Source: an uncultured SAR116 cluster alpha proteobacterium
GTDB taxonomy: Bacteria; Pseudomonadota; Alphaproteobacteria; Puniceispirillales; Puniceispirillaceae
Assembly: GCA_902625725.1 (NCBI GenBank)
Contig: CACOCY010000002.1
Location: 1 to 64,000, forward strand
Length of the DNA stretch: 64,000 nucleotides
Direction of reading: 5' to 3'
Shown here one piece after another: positions 18,924-28,780 of this stretch; positions within the stretch are counted from its first letter, which is position 1, and each line of letters opens with the position of its first letter. The notes beneath the pieces were generated by a model. The model searched no databases, was not told the origin of the DNA, and saw only the letters and a list, made by a program, of their open reading frames with translations. A program made the translations under genes and the position numbers.

Positions 18924-21542
18924 ATGTTAGATAAAATCTATAACCCAAACATGTTAGAATCAAAATGGTATGAGGCTTCCGAAACAGCAGGAGCCTTTTC
19001 TTGTAAACCTGAAGGGAAAACCACACCTTACACAATAATGATGCCCCCTCCAAATGTTACTGGTTCTCTCCACATGGGGCATGCACTAACTTTTACTTTG
19101 CAAGATGTGCTAATACGTTATTTTCGTAAAATTGGAAGAGACTCTTTTTGGCAACCAGGTATGGATCATGCGGGAATTGCTACCCAGATGGTGGTGGAGC
19201 GTCAATTAGCCAGTGACAACTTGGATAGACGTGATTTGGGGCGGGATAAATTCATCGCTAAGGTTTGGGAATGGAAGTCAAAATCGGGTGGAACAATAGT
19301 TAATCAGCAGAGGCATTTAGGCATTACTCCCGACTGGCCAAGAAGCAGATTTACTCTAGATGACGGATTAAGTATAGCTGTAAATAAAGTTTTTGTTGCA
19401 TTATATAAGCAAAACTTAATTTATCGGGATAAACGACTAGTAAATTGGGACCCAAAGTTGCAAACTGCAATCTCTGACCTCGAAGTCGAGCAGAAAGAAA
19501 TAGAGGGTAATATGTGGTCGTTGCGATACCCACTTAAGTCAGATCCTTCAAAATATATTACTGTTGCAACAACACGGCCAGAAACCATGCTAGGCGATAT
19601 GGCAGTTGTGGTTAACCCAGAAGATAATAGATACTCAGAGCTTGTTGGTCAGACCGTTATACTCCCACTAGTAAACAGAGAAATACCAATTATTGCAGAT
19701 ACTTATTCTGATATGGAAAAAGGAACAGGAGCCGTAAAAATTACACCTGCACATGACTTTAATGATTTTGAGGTAGGAAGAAAGTATAATTTGGAATTGA
19801 TGAACATATTTGACTCTCATGCTTGTATTAATGATTCTGCACCTGAGCGTTTTAGGGGGCTAGATAGATTTGAAGCAAGAAAAAAAATAGTAAATGAGCT
19901 GGATGAGCTTGGATTATTGGTGGAAGTAGAACCTAACAGGCACTCTGTTCCTCATGGAGACCGGTCCGGGGTAATTGTTGAGCCTTGGCTAATGGACCAG
20001 TGGTATGTAGATGCTAAAACACTAGCAAAACCTGCAATCAAAGCGGTTGAAAGTGGAAAAACAAGATTTGTGCCCAATCATTGGGAAAAAACGTATTTCG
20101 AGTGGATGCATAATATTCAGCCTTGGTGTGTGTCAAGACAATTATGGTGGGGACACCGAATTCCTGCTTGGTATGGACCTGATGGTCTAGCCTTTGTAGA
20201 GGAAACAGAAAAAGAAGCACAAAAAGCAGCCAATGAGTATTATGGTAAAGTTGTACCAATAATTCAGGACGAGGATGTTTTAGATACATGGTTTTCTTCT
20301 GCTTTATGGCCTTTCTCAACATTGGGATGGCCAAAATCTAGTGTAGAACTCAAAAAATATTATCCAAGTGACGTGCTAGTTACGGGTTTTGATATTATTT
20401 TCTTCTGGGTAGCTAGAATGATGATGATGAGCATACATTTTATGGAAGGGGAAGTGCCATTTAAGGATGTTTATATACACGCTCTTGTTCGTGATGAAAA
20501 AGGCCAAAAAATGTCAAAATCAAAAGGCAACGTTCTTGATCCTCTAGATTTGACAAAGACGTATGGTTCTGATGCACTTCGTTTTACACTTACGGCAATG
20601 GCGGCTCAGGGACGAGATTTAAAGCTATCTGAGACAAAAATCGAGGGCTATCGCAACTTTGCAACCAAAATATGGAATGCAGCGCGTTTTCTTGAATTTC
20701 ATTCACTAGACGGCAAGCCCTTAAAACCTATTAATGTTTCGTTGCCTGTAAATAAGTGGATTTTATTTGAACTTGATAATTTAATACAATCTTTTAATAA
20801 TTCTATTTTTGCCTATAGATTTAACGAAGCAGCGGATAAAATTTATCATTTTATTTGGAATTTATATTGTGACTGGTACTTAGAATTTATTAAACCTGAC
20901 CTAGACAACGCAGATGAAACGAAGAGAGTCGCTCCTTTTGTGTTGCATGAAGTTATCGGACTACTAAATCCCATTATGCCTTTCATTACAGAGGAGTTGA
21001 ATAAACAGATATTCAAGTCAGAGGACCTGTTGATTACCTCGCCTTTGCCAACAGTTACGAAATTAGGAACTAATGACACTCAATTACCCATGGTTATTGA
21101 CCTAATTTCGGAAATAAGGGCATTGAGGTCGGAGATGAATATTCCCTTATCTGCAAAACCGGACCTGCTTATCAGGACAGCAACAAAATCACAATTTAAT
21201 GTGATTGAGACTATGAAACCTTCTTTGATGAAAATGGCCAGAATTAAGGAAGTTTATGTAATAAAAGAAGAATTTCCGCCAGAAACTGTTATCTCAAATC
21301 TTAACGGCTTCGATATCGGTCTACCTCTCTCTGGAATTTTAGACTTCAAGGTTGAGGCTGTGCGACTAAATAAAGAAATTAGTACATCCCAAATAGAGGT
21401 TGATAAGCTTCGTAAAAAACTATCGAATAAGGGCTTTATTGACAAAGCGCCCTCTAGTGTTATCGCAGATAATGAAGGACGCCTTAAAGCGGAGCAAGGT
21501 AAAATTGAAGCACTTCAATCTGCATTGAAAAGACTTGGTTGA
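18924..21542 (+). CDS. valS: Valyl-tRNA synthetase
   Basis: An 872-residue class I synthetase. The HIGH motif appears as HMGHAL near residue 49 and the KMSKS motif as KMSKSKGN near residue 529. The editing domain between them retains TTRPETMLGDMAV. The C-terminus has the coiled-coil arm typical of ValRS (VEAVRLNKEIS to the end). Length is within the family range. It follows tolC after 38 bases. Housekeeping, cytoplasmic. Confidence 0.98.
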   Translation: MLDKIYNPNMLESKWYEASETAGAFSCKPEGKTTPYTIMMPPPNVTGSLHMGHALTFTLQDVLIRYFRKIGRDSFWQPGMDHAGIATQMVVERQLASDNLDRRDLGRDKFIAKVWEWKSKSGGTIVNQQRHLGITPDWPRSRFTLDDGLSIAVNKVFVALYKQNLIYRDKRLVNWDPKLQTAISDLEVEQKEIEGNMWSLRYPLKSDPSKYITVATTRPETMLGDMAVVVNPEDNRYSELVGQTVILPLVNREIPIIADTYSDMEKGTGAVKITPAHDFNDFEVGRKYNLELMNIFDSHACINDSAPERFRGLDRFEARKKIVNELDELGLLVEVEPNRHSVPHGDRSGVIVEPWLMDQWYVDAKTLAKPAIKAVESGKTRFVPNHWEKTYFEWMHNIQPWCVSRQLWWGHRIPAWYGPDGLAFVEETEKEAQKAANEYYGKVVPIIQDEDVLDTWFSSALWPFSTLGWPKSSVELKKYYPSDVLVTGFDIIFFWVARMMMMSIHFMEGEVPFKDVYIHALVRDEKGQKMSKSKGNVLDPLDLTKTYGSDALRFTLTAMAAQGRDLKLSETKIEGYRNFATKIWNAARFLEFHSLDGKPLKPINVSLPVNKWILFELDNLIQSFNNSIFAYRFNEAADKIYHFIWNLYCDWYLEFIKPDLDNADETKRVAPFVLHEVIGLLNPIMPFITEELNKQIFKSEDLLITSPLPTVTKLGTNDTQLPMVIDLISEIRALRSEMNIPLSAKPDLLIRTATKSQFNVIETMKPSLMKMARIKEVYVIKEEFPPETVISNLNGFDIGLPLSGILDFKVEAVRLNKEISTSQIEVDKLRKKLSNKGFIDKAPSSVIADNEGRLKAEQGKIEALQSALKRLG

Positions 21543-21587
21543 GTTATCAAAATTAAATTATATGAAATGGCAAAAGGTTAATATGTA

Positions 21588-23450
21588 ATGATAAAAAACA
21601 CGCGCACGGTTCTAATCGACAAGAATCCTGGAAGAAACTCCCAAACCTATGGAATTGCAAGAGAGTTGGGAACAAACGTTGAGCTTATACATGAGCCATC
21701 CGTCGGAGTTATTGGGAATAAAGGCGACTCTCAGTGTTACTTAGGTGTACTTTCTAAAGTTCAGGCCATTCATGAAGCGCTTAAAGCGCAAATAGGACTT
21801 GCAGAGGATAAAATGAAATATAGGCTTGTGCAGCCTGAATTTACAGTTGCTACTTCTGATGGCATTCGAAATGGCACCAAAGAAATGCGCTATTCCCTGA
21901 TAGGAAGAGAAGTTACGAACGATTCCTTGTGTGAGCATTTAAGTGCAACAGGTCTTGAAGGTCTGATTGCGGTCGTAGCGTGTGATAAACCACCTGTTGG
22001 AACATTAGCAGCGGTTTTAGAACATAATCGGCCTGCAATTATCATGTCAGACGGTTCAATAAGACCCGGCAAAGATTCTGAAAATGGAGAAGCTATCGAC
22101 ATTATTAGCAGCTATCAGATTGCTGGAAGTGATGATGAGATCTTAAAAAAAAGAATTTCATTTGAGTCTTGTCCGGGGTTTGGGAGTTGCGGAGGCATGT
22201 TTACATACAATACCATGCAAACTTTTCTAGGTGTTGTTGGAATGGAGCCATTGCACATGGTTTCTCCTGCATCTGAGGACTCAAAAAGGGTTGACTCATT
22301 TCCAAAAGAGCTTGTTTCTTATTTAGATAAACTCATTAAAAACAATATAACCCCTAGAGATATCGTTAATAGAGATTCTATTCGAAACGCTATAATCGTA
22401 GCTATGGCAGTTGGCGGTTCTACAAATGTTATGCTGCATGCGCCGGAAATTGCCAGAGCGGCAGGTTATAAAGATTTTTATAACGAAATTATGAGTGCTG
22501 AAGAATTTAACGACTTATCAGAAAATGTAGTTCCGGTAATTGTCAATGCTAGACCTTTCGGTAAATATTCTATGGTTGATATTGATAAGAAGGGTGGAAT
22601 ACAAGTTTTCGTCAAAGACCTTTTGGATGCAGGGCTTTTGAAGGGGGACGTTATGACTTGTACTGGTACGACTCTAATAGAGCAAATTGAGAGTTTATCA
22701 CCTAATATACCTGATGAGGATGTGATATACTCCGTCCAAAAACCTTTCAAACAAACTGGTGGACTTCGCTTACTTGGTGGAAATTTATCCCCGGAATTCA
22801 GTGCGGTATTGAAATTAGCTGGAGTAGAAGGTGGACTAGAAAATAATTTATTTACAGGTAATGCGAGAGTATTTAATGGCGAAGAAGAACTTTTAAAATT
22901 TTTAGACTCTACTCCAGATGAGTTACAAAATAACGATATGATTGTGGTGAGATATGAAGGACCGGTTGGTGGCCCTGGGATGCCAGAAATGCTTGATTCT
23001 ACGTCCAGAATAACTACCATTTGCCGTGAGAAGAATATCGTTGCCGGACTTATGACTGATGGGCGTTTTTCCGGTGGCTCTGTTGGTCTGGTGATAGGTC
23101 ACGTTGGACCTGAAGCAGCAATTGGTGGGCCTATTGCTCTTATAAAAGATGGAGACCAGATAGAGGTTAATTTAAATATCAATCAGATAAATTGTAAGCA
23201 GCTTGAAGATAAACATACCCTTCAAGAAAGACTTAACGCTTGGAATAGCGAACTTGATCCAATAAGTGATGTTCATCCTTTTTTAGGCCGCGCGGATACA
23301 CGGCTTTTAAACCGAATGCGAAAATCTGCTGTATCGGCGATCCATGGTGCAGGAATGCACCCTAATAGTGATTTATTTGTGTGCGATCCAAGGCAAGCGG
23401 AGATTTCAGGTTTTAAACCAATAAATAAATTTAAAAACACTGCAACCTAG
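21588..23450 (+). CDS. IlvD/Edd-family dehydratase, atypical
   Basis: A 620-residue dehydratase of the IlvD/Edd family, which uses an iron-sulfur cluster to dehydrate dihydroxy acids or sugar acids. Family landmarks are TSDGIRNG near residue 87, a CDK segment near residue 131, GSCGGMFTYNTM near residue 200, and DGRFSGGSVGLVIGHVGPEA near the C-terminus. The first cluster motif reads CDKPPVG where canonical IlvD has CDKxxPG, and the Gly-Cys after GFGS is retained. Overall it looks like a side branch rather than standard IlvD. It is co-directional with valS after 45 bases, and no other branched-chain amino acid gene is near. It could be a sugar-acid dehydratase. Confidence 0.85.
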   Translation: MIKNTRTVLIDKNPGRNSQTYGIARELGTNVELIHEPSVGVIGNKGDSQCYLGVLSKVQAIHEALKAQIGLAEDKMKYRLVQPEFTVATSDGIRNGTKEMRYSLIGREVTNDSLCEHLSATGLEGLIAVVACDKPPVGTLAAVLEHNRPAIIMSDGSIRPGKDSENGEAIDIISSYQIAGSDDEILKKRISFESCPGFGSCGGMFTYNTMQTFLGVVGMEPLHMVSPASEDSKRVDSFPKELVSYLDKLIKNNITPRDIVNRDSIRNAIIVAMAVGGSTNVMLHAPEIARAAGYKDFYNEIMSAEEFNDLSENVVPVIVNARPFGKYSMVDIDKKGGIQVFVKDLLDAGLLKGDVMTCTGTTLIEQIESLSPNIPDEDVIYSVQKPFKQTGGLRLLGGNLSPEFSAVLKLAGVEGGLENNLFTGNARVFNGEEELLKFLDSTPDELQNNDMIVVRYEGPVGGPGMPEMLDSTSRITTICREKNIVAGLMTDGRFSGGSVGLVIGHVGPEAAIGGPIALIKDGDQIEVNLNINQINCKQLEDKHTLQERLNAWNSELDPISDVHPFLGRADTRLLNRMRKSAVSAIHGAGMHPNSDLFVCDPRQAEISGFKPINKFKNTAT

Positions 23451-23724
23451 TTGACTGATGGTAAAAAGAACACAAGATTTTTCTTTTAAACATTAAATTG
23501 TTTCTAAATTGGCTATTTTTGGTGGCGCAAACTAGGCATTGGTTCTAAATACAGGAAAAATTTACTAATCTTTGGTCGCCTCACCCGATAATAGTGTAAA
23601 AACTTATGTTCAGGTTAAAAGGTGAGCAAAACAATTTAAACTAAATATAAGTAATAGGAACAGCGCTTAAGTTGAGTACTATGGCTACATGAAATCAGAG
23701 TACTATACACAATTTTAGTTCATA

Positions 23725-24495
23725 TTACTCTGATAAATCGCACCAAATTGGTGTATGGTCAGAAGCCCGTTCTAGCCCTCTTGGTTCCTTATCTACCTGA
23801 CAGTCTACTAGTTTGTTTGCTGCTTCGGGTGATAGCAAAAAGTGGTCGATGCGAATACCATTATCTTTTTGCCAAGCTCCACGCTGATAATCCCAAAATG
23901 TGTAATGCGCACCGTGCGGGTTAATTTGCCTTAACGCATCCAGATATCCAACATTACAAATAGCATAAAATTTTTCACGTGTTTCTTTTCTATACAGAGC
24001 GTCCTCCTGCCAAGCAGTTGGATCGTAACAATCTATAGGCTGCGGAATAACATTGAAGTCCCCACCTAAAACAACTGGAATTTCATCGTAAAATAGTTTT
24101 TTAGCTCTATTGTAAAGGCGATTCATCCATTCTAATTTATATTCAAATTTTGGACCTGGGGAAGGGTTTCCATTTGGTAAATAAATACTCGCTAGCCTTA
24201 TGTCTTCAATTTGAGCTTCTATATATCGAGCTTGTTCGTCTTTCTCATTGTCCGGTAAACCTACTTGGGTGACTTCGATATTTTTTTTTGAAACAATAGC
24301 AACTCCATTGTAAGCTTTCTGACCATGTTTGGCGACATGCCATCCTATGTTGTTGAATGAACTCGTAGGAAAATTCTCATCAGTTGTCTTCAATTCTTGC
24401 AGTAAAAGAACATCGGTAGAGGTATTTTGACAATAACTTAATACGTGTTCTAATCTAGCTTTAATTGAGTTTACGTTCCAACTTGCTATTCTCAT
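23725..24495 (-). CDS. xthA: Exodeoxyribonuclease III
   Basis: A 256-residue AP endonuclease/3'-exonuclease of the EEP superfamily. The active-site motifs are IASWNVNSIKARL at the start, LLQELKTTDENFP with the metal-binding glutamate near residue 34, GGDFNVIP near residue 144, and the terminal SDHTPIWCDL. It cleaves abasic sites in base-excision repair. It lies downstream of erpA on the minus strand, 41 bases away, and the 274-base gap on its other side shows no recognisable feature. Confidence 0.96.
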   Translation of the reverse strand: MRIASWNVNSIKARLEHVLSYCQNTSTDVLLLQELKTTDENFPTSSFNNIGWHVAKHGQKAYNGVAIVSKKNIEVTQVGLPDNEKDEQARYIEAQIEDIRLASIYLPNGNPSPGPKFEYKLEWMNRLYNRAKKLFYDEIPVVLGGDFNVIPQPIDCYDPTAWQEDALYRKETREKFYAICNVGYLDALRQINPHGAHYTFWDYQRGAWQKDNGIRIDHFLLSPEAANKLVDCQVDKEPRGLERASDHTPIWCDLSE

Positions 24496-24536
24496 ATATC
24501 CAGTAAACCTTCAAAAAATTCTTCAATCCATAACCA

Positions 24537-24863
24537 TTAAATTGAAAATGAAGTACCACATCCACATGAAGCGGTTGCATTTGGGTTGGTTATTTTAAAA
24601 AAAGAGCCTAACAATTCTTCAACATAATCTAATTTGGCATCTTTTAAAAAGTCCTGTGATATGTCGTCCACCAAAATTTTTACATCATGAGCAATAATTT
24701 CAACGTCATTACCCTGTTTTTTTGAATCAAAATCAAATTTATATTGAAAACCTGAGCAACCACCGCCGTCTACGCTAATTCTAAAATATGGTGCTTCTTC
24801 AATTTTATTTAATTTTTTAATCTGTTTTGCCGCGGCTTGCGTTAGATCAAAATTTATGGTCAT
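24537..24863 (-). CDS. erpA: Iron-sulfur cluster insertion protein ErpA
   Basis: A 108-residue A-type carrier (HesB/IscA/ErpA). The three conserved cysteines are one in GGGCSGFQY and two in the C-terminal CGCGTSFSI. It delivers [4Fe-4S] or [2Fe-2S] clusters to target enzymes. The start used here is the ATG of MTINFD; an ATG four codons upstream (24875) also exists but is outside the family alignment. It is divergent from dgt, an arrangement conserved in alphaproteobacteria. The iron-sulfur enzymes of this window could be clients, which is inference. Confidence 0.93.
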   Translation of the reverse strand: MTINFDLTQAAAKQIKKLNKIEEAPYFRISVDGGGCSGFQYKFDFDSKKQGNDVEIIAHDVKILVDDISQDFLKDAKLDYVEELLGSFFKITNPNATASCGCGTSFSI

Positions 24864-25012
24864 AAAAACATCCATAGAGTTGACAATATTGTAATAATAT
24901 GAAGGTTTAAAATTCGTAAATCAAGTTTGTAGTTACTTGCTCTACAACGTATCGCATCGTATAACGAACATAAACGAATTTGAACACTTGATTGGCGATT
25001 TTGAAAGTAGTT

Positions 25013-26224
25013 ATGAATACTTACAAAACTTTTTCTAACTATGCACCGTATGCATGCGAAAAAATGCACAAAAAGCGTTTGTTTGCAGAAGAAAATACCG
25101 AAGAAAAAATAAACTTTCAGAGGACTGATTTTCAGCGTGACAGGGATAGAATTATTCATGCTTCAGCATTTCGACGTCTCCAATATAAAACGCAGGTTTT
25201 TGTATATCATGAAGGCGATTACTTTAGAACACGGTTAACTCATTCAATTGAAGTAGCTCAAATTGCTAGAACCGTAGCTCGTGCTCTTAGGTTAAACGAA
25301 GATTTATCCGAGGCAATATCTCTAGCGCATGATTTAGGACATACTCCTTTTGGTCATGCTGGTGAAAATGCTTTGCAGGAGATTATGAAAAATTTAGGTG
25401 GCTTTGATCATAATGAGCAAACTCTTAGAATATTATGCCAATTAGAGAAACGATATGCTAGTTTTGATGGGCTAAATTTATCTTGGGATACATTAGAAGG
25501 TGTAGCAAAACATAATGGTCCCGTATCATTAAAATATAGACGGCCAACTCTGAAAAAACTTGATGAGTTATATGATTTTCAGTTGAATAACTTTGCTGGA
25601 GCGGAAGCACAAATAGCAAATTTATCTGACGATATTGCGTATTTATCTCATGATATCGATGATGGATTACGTGCTGAATTATTTACAATTAATTCGTTGT
25701 CTGAGCTTCCAATTATTTCAGATGTGCTGAAAACAATTAAAACTGAACATGCTGACCTACCTTCAGATAGGATTGCAAATGAACTTACAAGGCGGTTAAT
25801 TTCTATTTTTGTTAATGATCTATTGGTTCACTCCTCTTATCTGTTGGACGATGCATCTCCCAAATCACCTGACGATATTCGTTGTGCAGGCTATCCTCTC
25901 ATCTCCCATTCAGAAGTTATGAAAAAGGCTTTATTAGAGATACGTGCGTTTTTATTCAATAATATGTATAGGCATTATCGAGTGAATAGAATGACCAATA
26001 AAGCGCAGAAATTAGTCAAAGAATTATTTTTTGAATTTTTTGAAGCCCCCGCACTTCTTCCAGGTAATTGGCAAAGCAAAAATTTTAATCAAATAGATGT
26101 GAAGAAAAAAAAATATATTAAAGCAAGAATAATAGCTGATTATATTGCCTCGCTTACTGACAGAGAAGCAATGCTAGAACACGATAGATTATTTATTTTA
26201 TCTCCCAAAAGGGAAATAATATGA
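25013..26224 (+). CDS. dgt: Deoxyguanosinetriphosphate triphosphohydrolase-like protein
   Basis: A 403-residue HD-domain dNTPase. The metal-binding HD signature is visible as RLTHSIEVAQIAR near residue 70 and AHDLGHTPFGHAGE near residue 103, with the N-terminal RDRDRIIHASAFRRLQYKTQVF. It removes triphosphate from deoxynucleotides, mainly dGTP. Start is the ATG of MNTYKTF; a TTG seven codons upstream is open but weaker. Its stop overlaps the argS start by four bases (ATGA). Confidence 0.95.
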   Translation: MNTYKTFSNYAPYACEKMHKKRLFAEENTEEKINFQRTDFQRDRDRIIHASAFRRLQYKTQVFVYHEGDYFRTRLTHSIEVAQIARTVARALRLNEDLSEAISLAHDLGHTPFGHAGENALQEIMKNLGGFDHNEQTLRILCQLEKRYASFDGLNLSWDTLEGVAKHNGPVSLKYRRPTLKKLDELYDFQLNNFAGAEAQIANLSDDIAYLSHDIDDGLRAELFTINSLSELPIISDVLKTIKTEHADLPSDRIANELTRRLISIFVNDLLVHSSYLLDDASPKSPDDIRCAGYPLISHSEVMKKALLEIRAFLFNNMYRHYRVNRMTNKAQKLVKELFFEFFEAPALLPGNWQSKNFNQIDVKKKKYIKARIIADYIASLTDREAMLEHDRLFILSPKREII

Positions 26225-27942
26225 ATATTTTTAATGAGTTTAAGAATAAAATAAAACTTATCTATCAAGTTATTTCGGTTCAGAATAACTTTTTTAAAGA
26301 CTTCGATCTCTCAAAATGTGTTATTGAGATTCCTCGTGACGAAACTCATGGAGATCTAGCTTGTAACATTGCTTTAGTACTAGCAAAATCTCTAAATAGA
26401 CCCCCTAGAGAAGTTGCTGAATTATTTGCGGTAGAATTAGAAAAAGACGACAATGTCTTATCTGTCGAAGTTGCTGGTCCCGGATTTATCAATATAAAAC
26501 TTGATCAATCAAGATGGGGAAAAGAAATAGAAACTATTTTATTTCATAGACAGAACTTTGGAAAGAATAATATTGGTGTTGGTCAAAATATTAATATCGA
26601 ATTTGTATCAGCTAATCCAACAGGGCCGTTACATGCGGCACACGCACGAGGAGCAATTTTAGGCGATGCCTTAGCAAATCTACTGAGCTTTAGTGGCTAC
26701 AATGTAACTCGTGAATACTATATAAATGACGCAGGATCTCAAATTGCTGTGCTTTCAAAATCTGCTTATTTACGTTATTGCGAGGCACTAGGAGATAGAA
26801 TATCTGATATTCCGGAGGGTTTATATCCGGGAGATTATCTGATTGAAGTAGGACAATTTCTCGCAACAAAATATGGGGATAAATTAAAATCACTTCCAGA
26901 AAAAAGTGCGCTAGAAAAAATTAAACCTATTGTTTTGAATATTATGATGAAATCAATCAAAAAGGATCTTTTAAGACTTGGGATAGAAATGGATGTTTAT
27001 TCGTCTGAAAGTGAACTTGTTAATGAAGGTAAGGTCTCCGATGCCATAAAAAAACTAGAGGAAATGGGATTGATTTATCAAGGAAAGCCTGAAAAACCAA
27101 AAGGGCAATTAGACAGTAATTGGAAGCCAAGGAAGCAGTTGTTGTTTCGTTCAAAAGAATTTGGGGATGATATAGACAGACCGCTTCAAAAATCAGATAA
27201 AACGTGGACATATTTTGCCTCTGATGTTGCTTATCATTTTGACAAGTTAACTAGAACCAACGGGTTATTAATTGATGTGCTAGGAGCAGATCATAGCGGG
27301 TATGTTAAAAGAATGACTGCAGCAGTCCAAGCAATGACAGGAAAAAAGGAAATGCTAAAAGTTAAGCAATGTGGTCTAGTGACTTTGCTTAATAAAGGTC
27401 AACCAGTAAAGATGTCAAAAAGAGCAGGTAATTTTATAACATTGAGCGATGTTGTGGATGCGGTCGGAGCAGATGTAATACGGTTTGTAATGTTAACAAG
27501 AAAAAATGATCAGGCCATTGAATTTGATTATGCAAAAGTAACTGAAAAAAGTAGAGATAATCCCGTTTTTTATGTTCAATACGCTCATGCGCGAGCAAGT
27601 TCTGTTCTAAGGCAGAAGGGCAAAATTTCTGGTCATACTAATTTATCATTACTAACAGATGTTCATGAAATTCGTTTAATTAAACATCTTGCGACTTGGC
27701 CCAAATATATCGAGTCTGCAGTTCAAAACTACGAGCCTCATCGTATAGCATTCTATTTGATGGATTTAGCTAGTGCGTTTCATGGATTGTGGAACGCTGG
27801 TAGGGAAAATCCTGATTTGAAATTTATTCATCAAACAAATACTGAATTAACAAATGCACGAATACAACTAGTAGAAGCAACAGCATCGATTACCAAATTA
27901 GGATTAAATTTGTTATCTATTAAAGCTCTAGAGGAAATGTAA
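26221..27942 (+). CDS. argS: Arginyl-tRNA synthetase
   Basis: A 573-residue class I synthetase. The N-terminal Add-1 domain is followed by the HIGH-like motif (ANPTGPLHAAHARG, near residue 137) and KMSKRAGNF near residue 397; the C-terminal DALR anticodon-binding domain ends the protein. It is translationally coupled to dgt and followed after four bases by the SPOR gene, as in other alphaproteobacteria. Confidence 0.98.
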   Translation: MNIFNEFKNKIKLIYQVISVQNNFFKDFDLSKCVIEIPRDETHGDLACNIALVLAKSLNRPPREVAELFAVELEKDDNVLSVEVAGPGFINIKLDQSRWGKEIETILFHRQNFGKNNIGVGQNINIEFVSANPTGPLHAAHARGAILGDALANLLSFSGYNVTREYYINDAGSQIAVLSKSAYLRYCEALGDRISDIPEGLYPGDYLIEVGQFLATKYGDKLKSLPEKSALEKIKPIVLNIMMKSIKKDLLRLGIEMDVYSSESELVNEGKVSDAIKKLEEMGLIYQGKPEKPKGQLDSNWKPRKQLLFRSKEFGDDIDRPLQKSDKTWTYFASDVAYHFDKLTRTNGLLIDVLGADHSGYVKRMTAAVQAMTGKKEMLKVKQCGLVTLLNKGQPVKMSKRAGNFITLSDVVDAVGADVIRFVMLTRKNDQAIEFDYAKVTEKSRDNPVFYVQYAHARASSVLRQKGKISGHTNLSLLTDVHEIRLIKHLATWPKYIESAVQNYEPHRIAFYLMDLASAFHGLWNAGRENPDLKFIHQTNTELTNARIQLVEATASITKLGLNLLSIKALEEM

Positions 27943-27946
27943 AATA

Positions 27947-28780
27947 ATGGCTGAATTAGGTACTGGGAAGTCAAACTCTTCCTTTGGAATGTTTATTTTA
28001 ATAGGGTTTATTTTATCAGCTATCACTATTGCTAGTGCAGGTTTTTTTTACTCTATGCAATCATCAGGAGCAAATTCTGAGCTACCGGTGCTCAGGGCTG
28101 ATAATACGATTTTTAAATTTAGACCGGAAAACCCAGGTGGTAAAAATATTCCTCACCAGGATTCTCAGGTTCTTAAAATTTTAGAGGGACTGACGGAAAA
28201 AGATAATATAACAGAAAAATTGCGGCTACCTGATGCAGCTCCTGAATTACCCCCAGTTGCTATAAAAAAAGAAAATAATAGTGAGAAAAATTTAGTTTCA
28301 TCCGAAACTATTTTTCAAGACAATCGCAGTAAAACTGATATTATTGATAATAGCATTAATTTAACTAATATAATTGGGTCTGATAACTTAACTTTAATAT
28401 CTGATACTGAACAAAAACAAGAGACTTCAAATAATCAGATTTTAGAAAATAAAATAGAAAACATACCGACTATTTCTCCTGCCAGTAAGCCAGTTTTACC
28501 AAAAGAGAAATCAAGTAAAGAAACGCATAAAGTTCAGTTAGCAGCCTTTGCTAAACAAGAAAAAGCAAGTCAACAAGCGGCTATTCTTATGGAAAAACAT
28601 AAAATGAGATTAAAAGGTGTTATTTTAGAGGTGACTCAAATTGATACAGGCTCATCTGGCATTTATTGGCGTGTGATTACAGAACCTTTGAGAAAGGAGC
28701 TAGCAATATCGACTTGTGATCTTCTGAAGTCGGCAGGGCAAGATTGCATCGTTAGAAAAATTAGGAAAGAGGAACAATAG
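27947..28780 (+). CDS. SPOR-domain membrane protein
   Basis: A 277-residue inner-membrane protein. A single transmembrane helix lies at about residues 13-35 (FGMFILIGFILSAITIASAG), followed by a long low-complexity periplasmic linker rich in Glu, Asn and Lys. A C-terminal SPOR domain begins near HKVQLAAFAKQEKASQQA. SPOR domains bind denuded septal peptidoglycan, so it likely acts at division. In related genomes nagZ follows this gene; here scpA follows directly with a one-base overlap. Confidence 0.88.
   Translation: MAELGTGKSNSSFGMFILIGFILSAITIASAGFFYSMQSSGANSELPVLRADNTIFKFRPENPGGKNIPHQDSQVLKILEGLTEKDNITEKLRLPDAAPELPPVAIKKENNSEKNLVSSETIFQDNRSKTDIIDNSINLTNIIGSDNLTLISDTEQKQETSNNQILENKIENIPTISPASKPVLPKEKSSKETHKVQLAAFAKQEKASQQAAILMEKHKMRLKGVILEVTQIDTGSSGIYWRVITEPLRKELAISTCDLLKSAGQDCIVRKIRKEEQ

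Noticed and set aside
22478-23020. 180-codon frame opposite the IlvD/Edd gene
   Set aside because: Serine/proline-rich antisense shadow without motifs.
23451-23724. Direct repeat GAGTACTAT and a possible small RNA in the ilvD-like/xthA gap
   Set aside because: Two 9-base copies only, no hairpin with a T run and no reading frame; chance is adequate.
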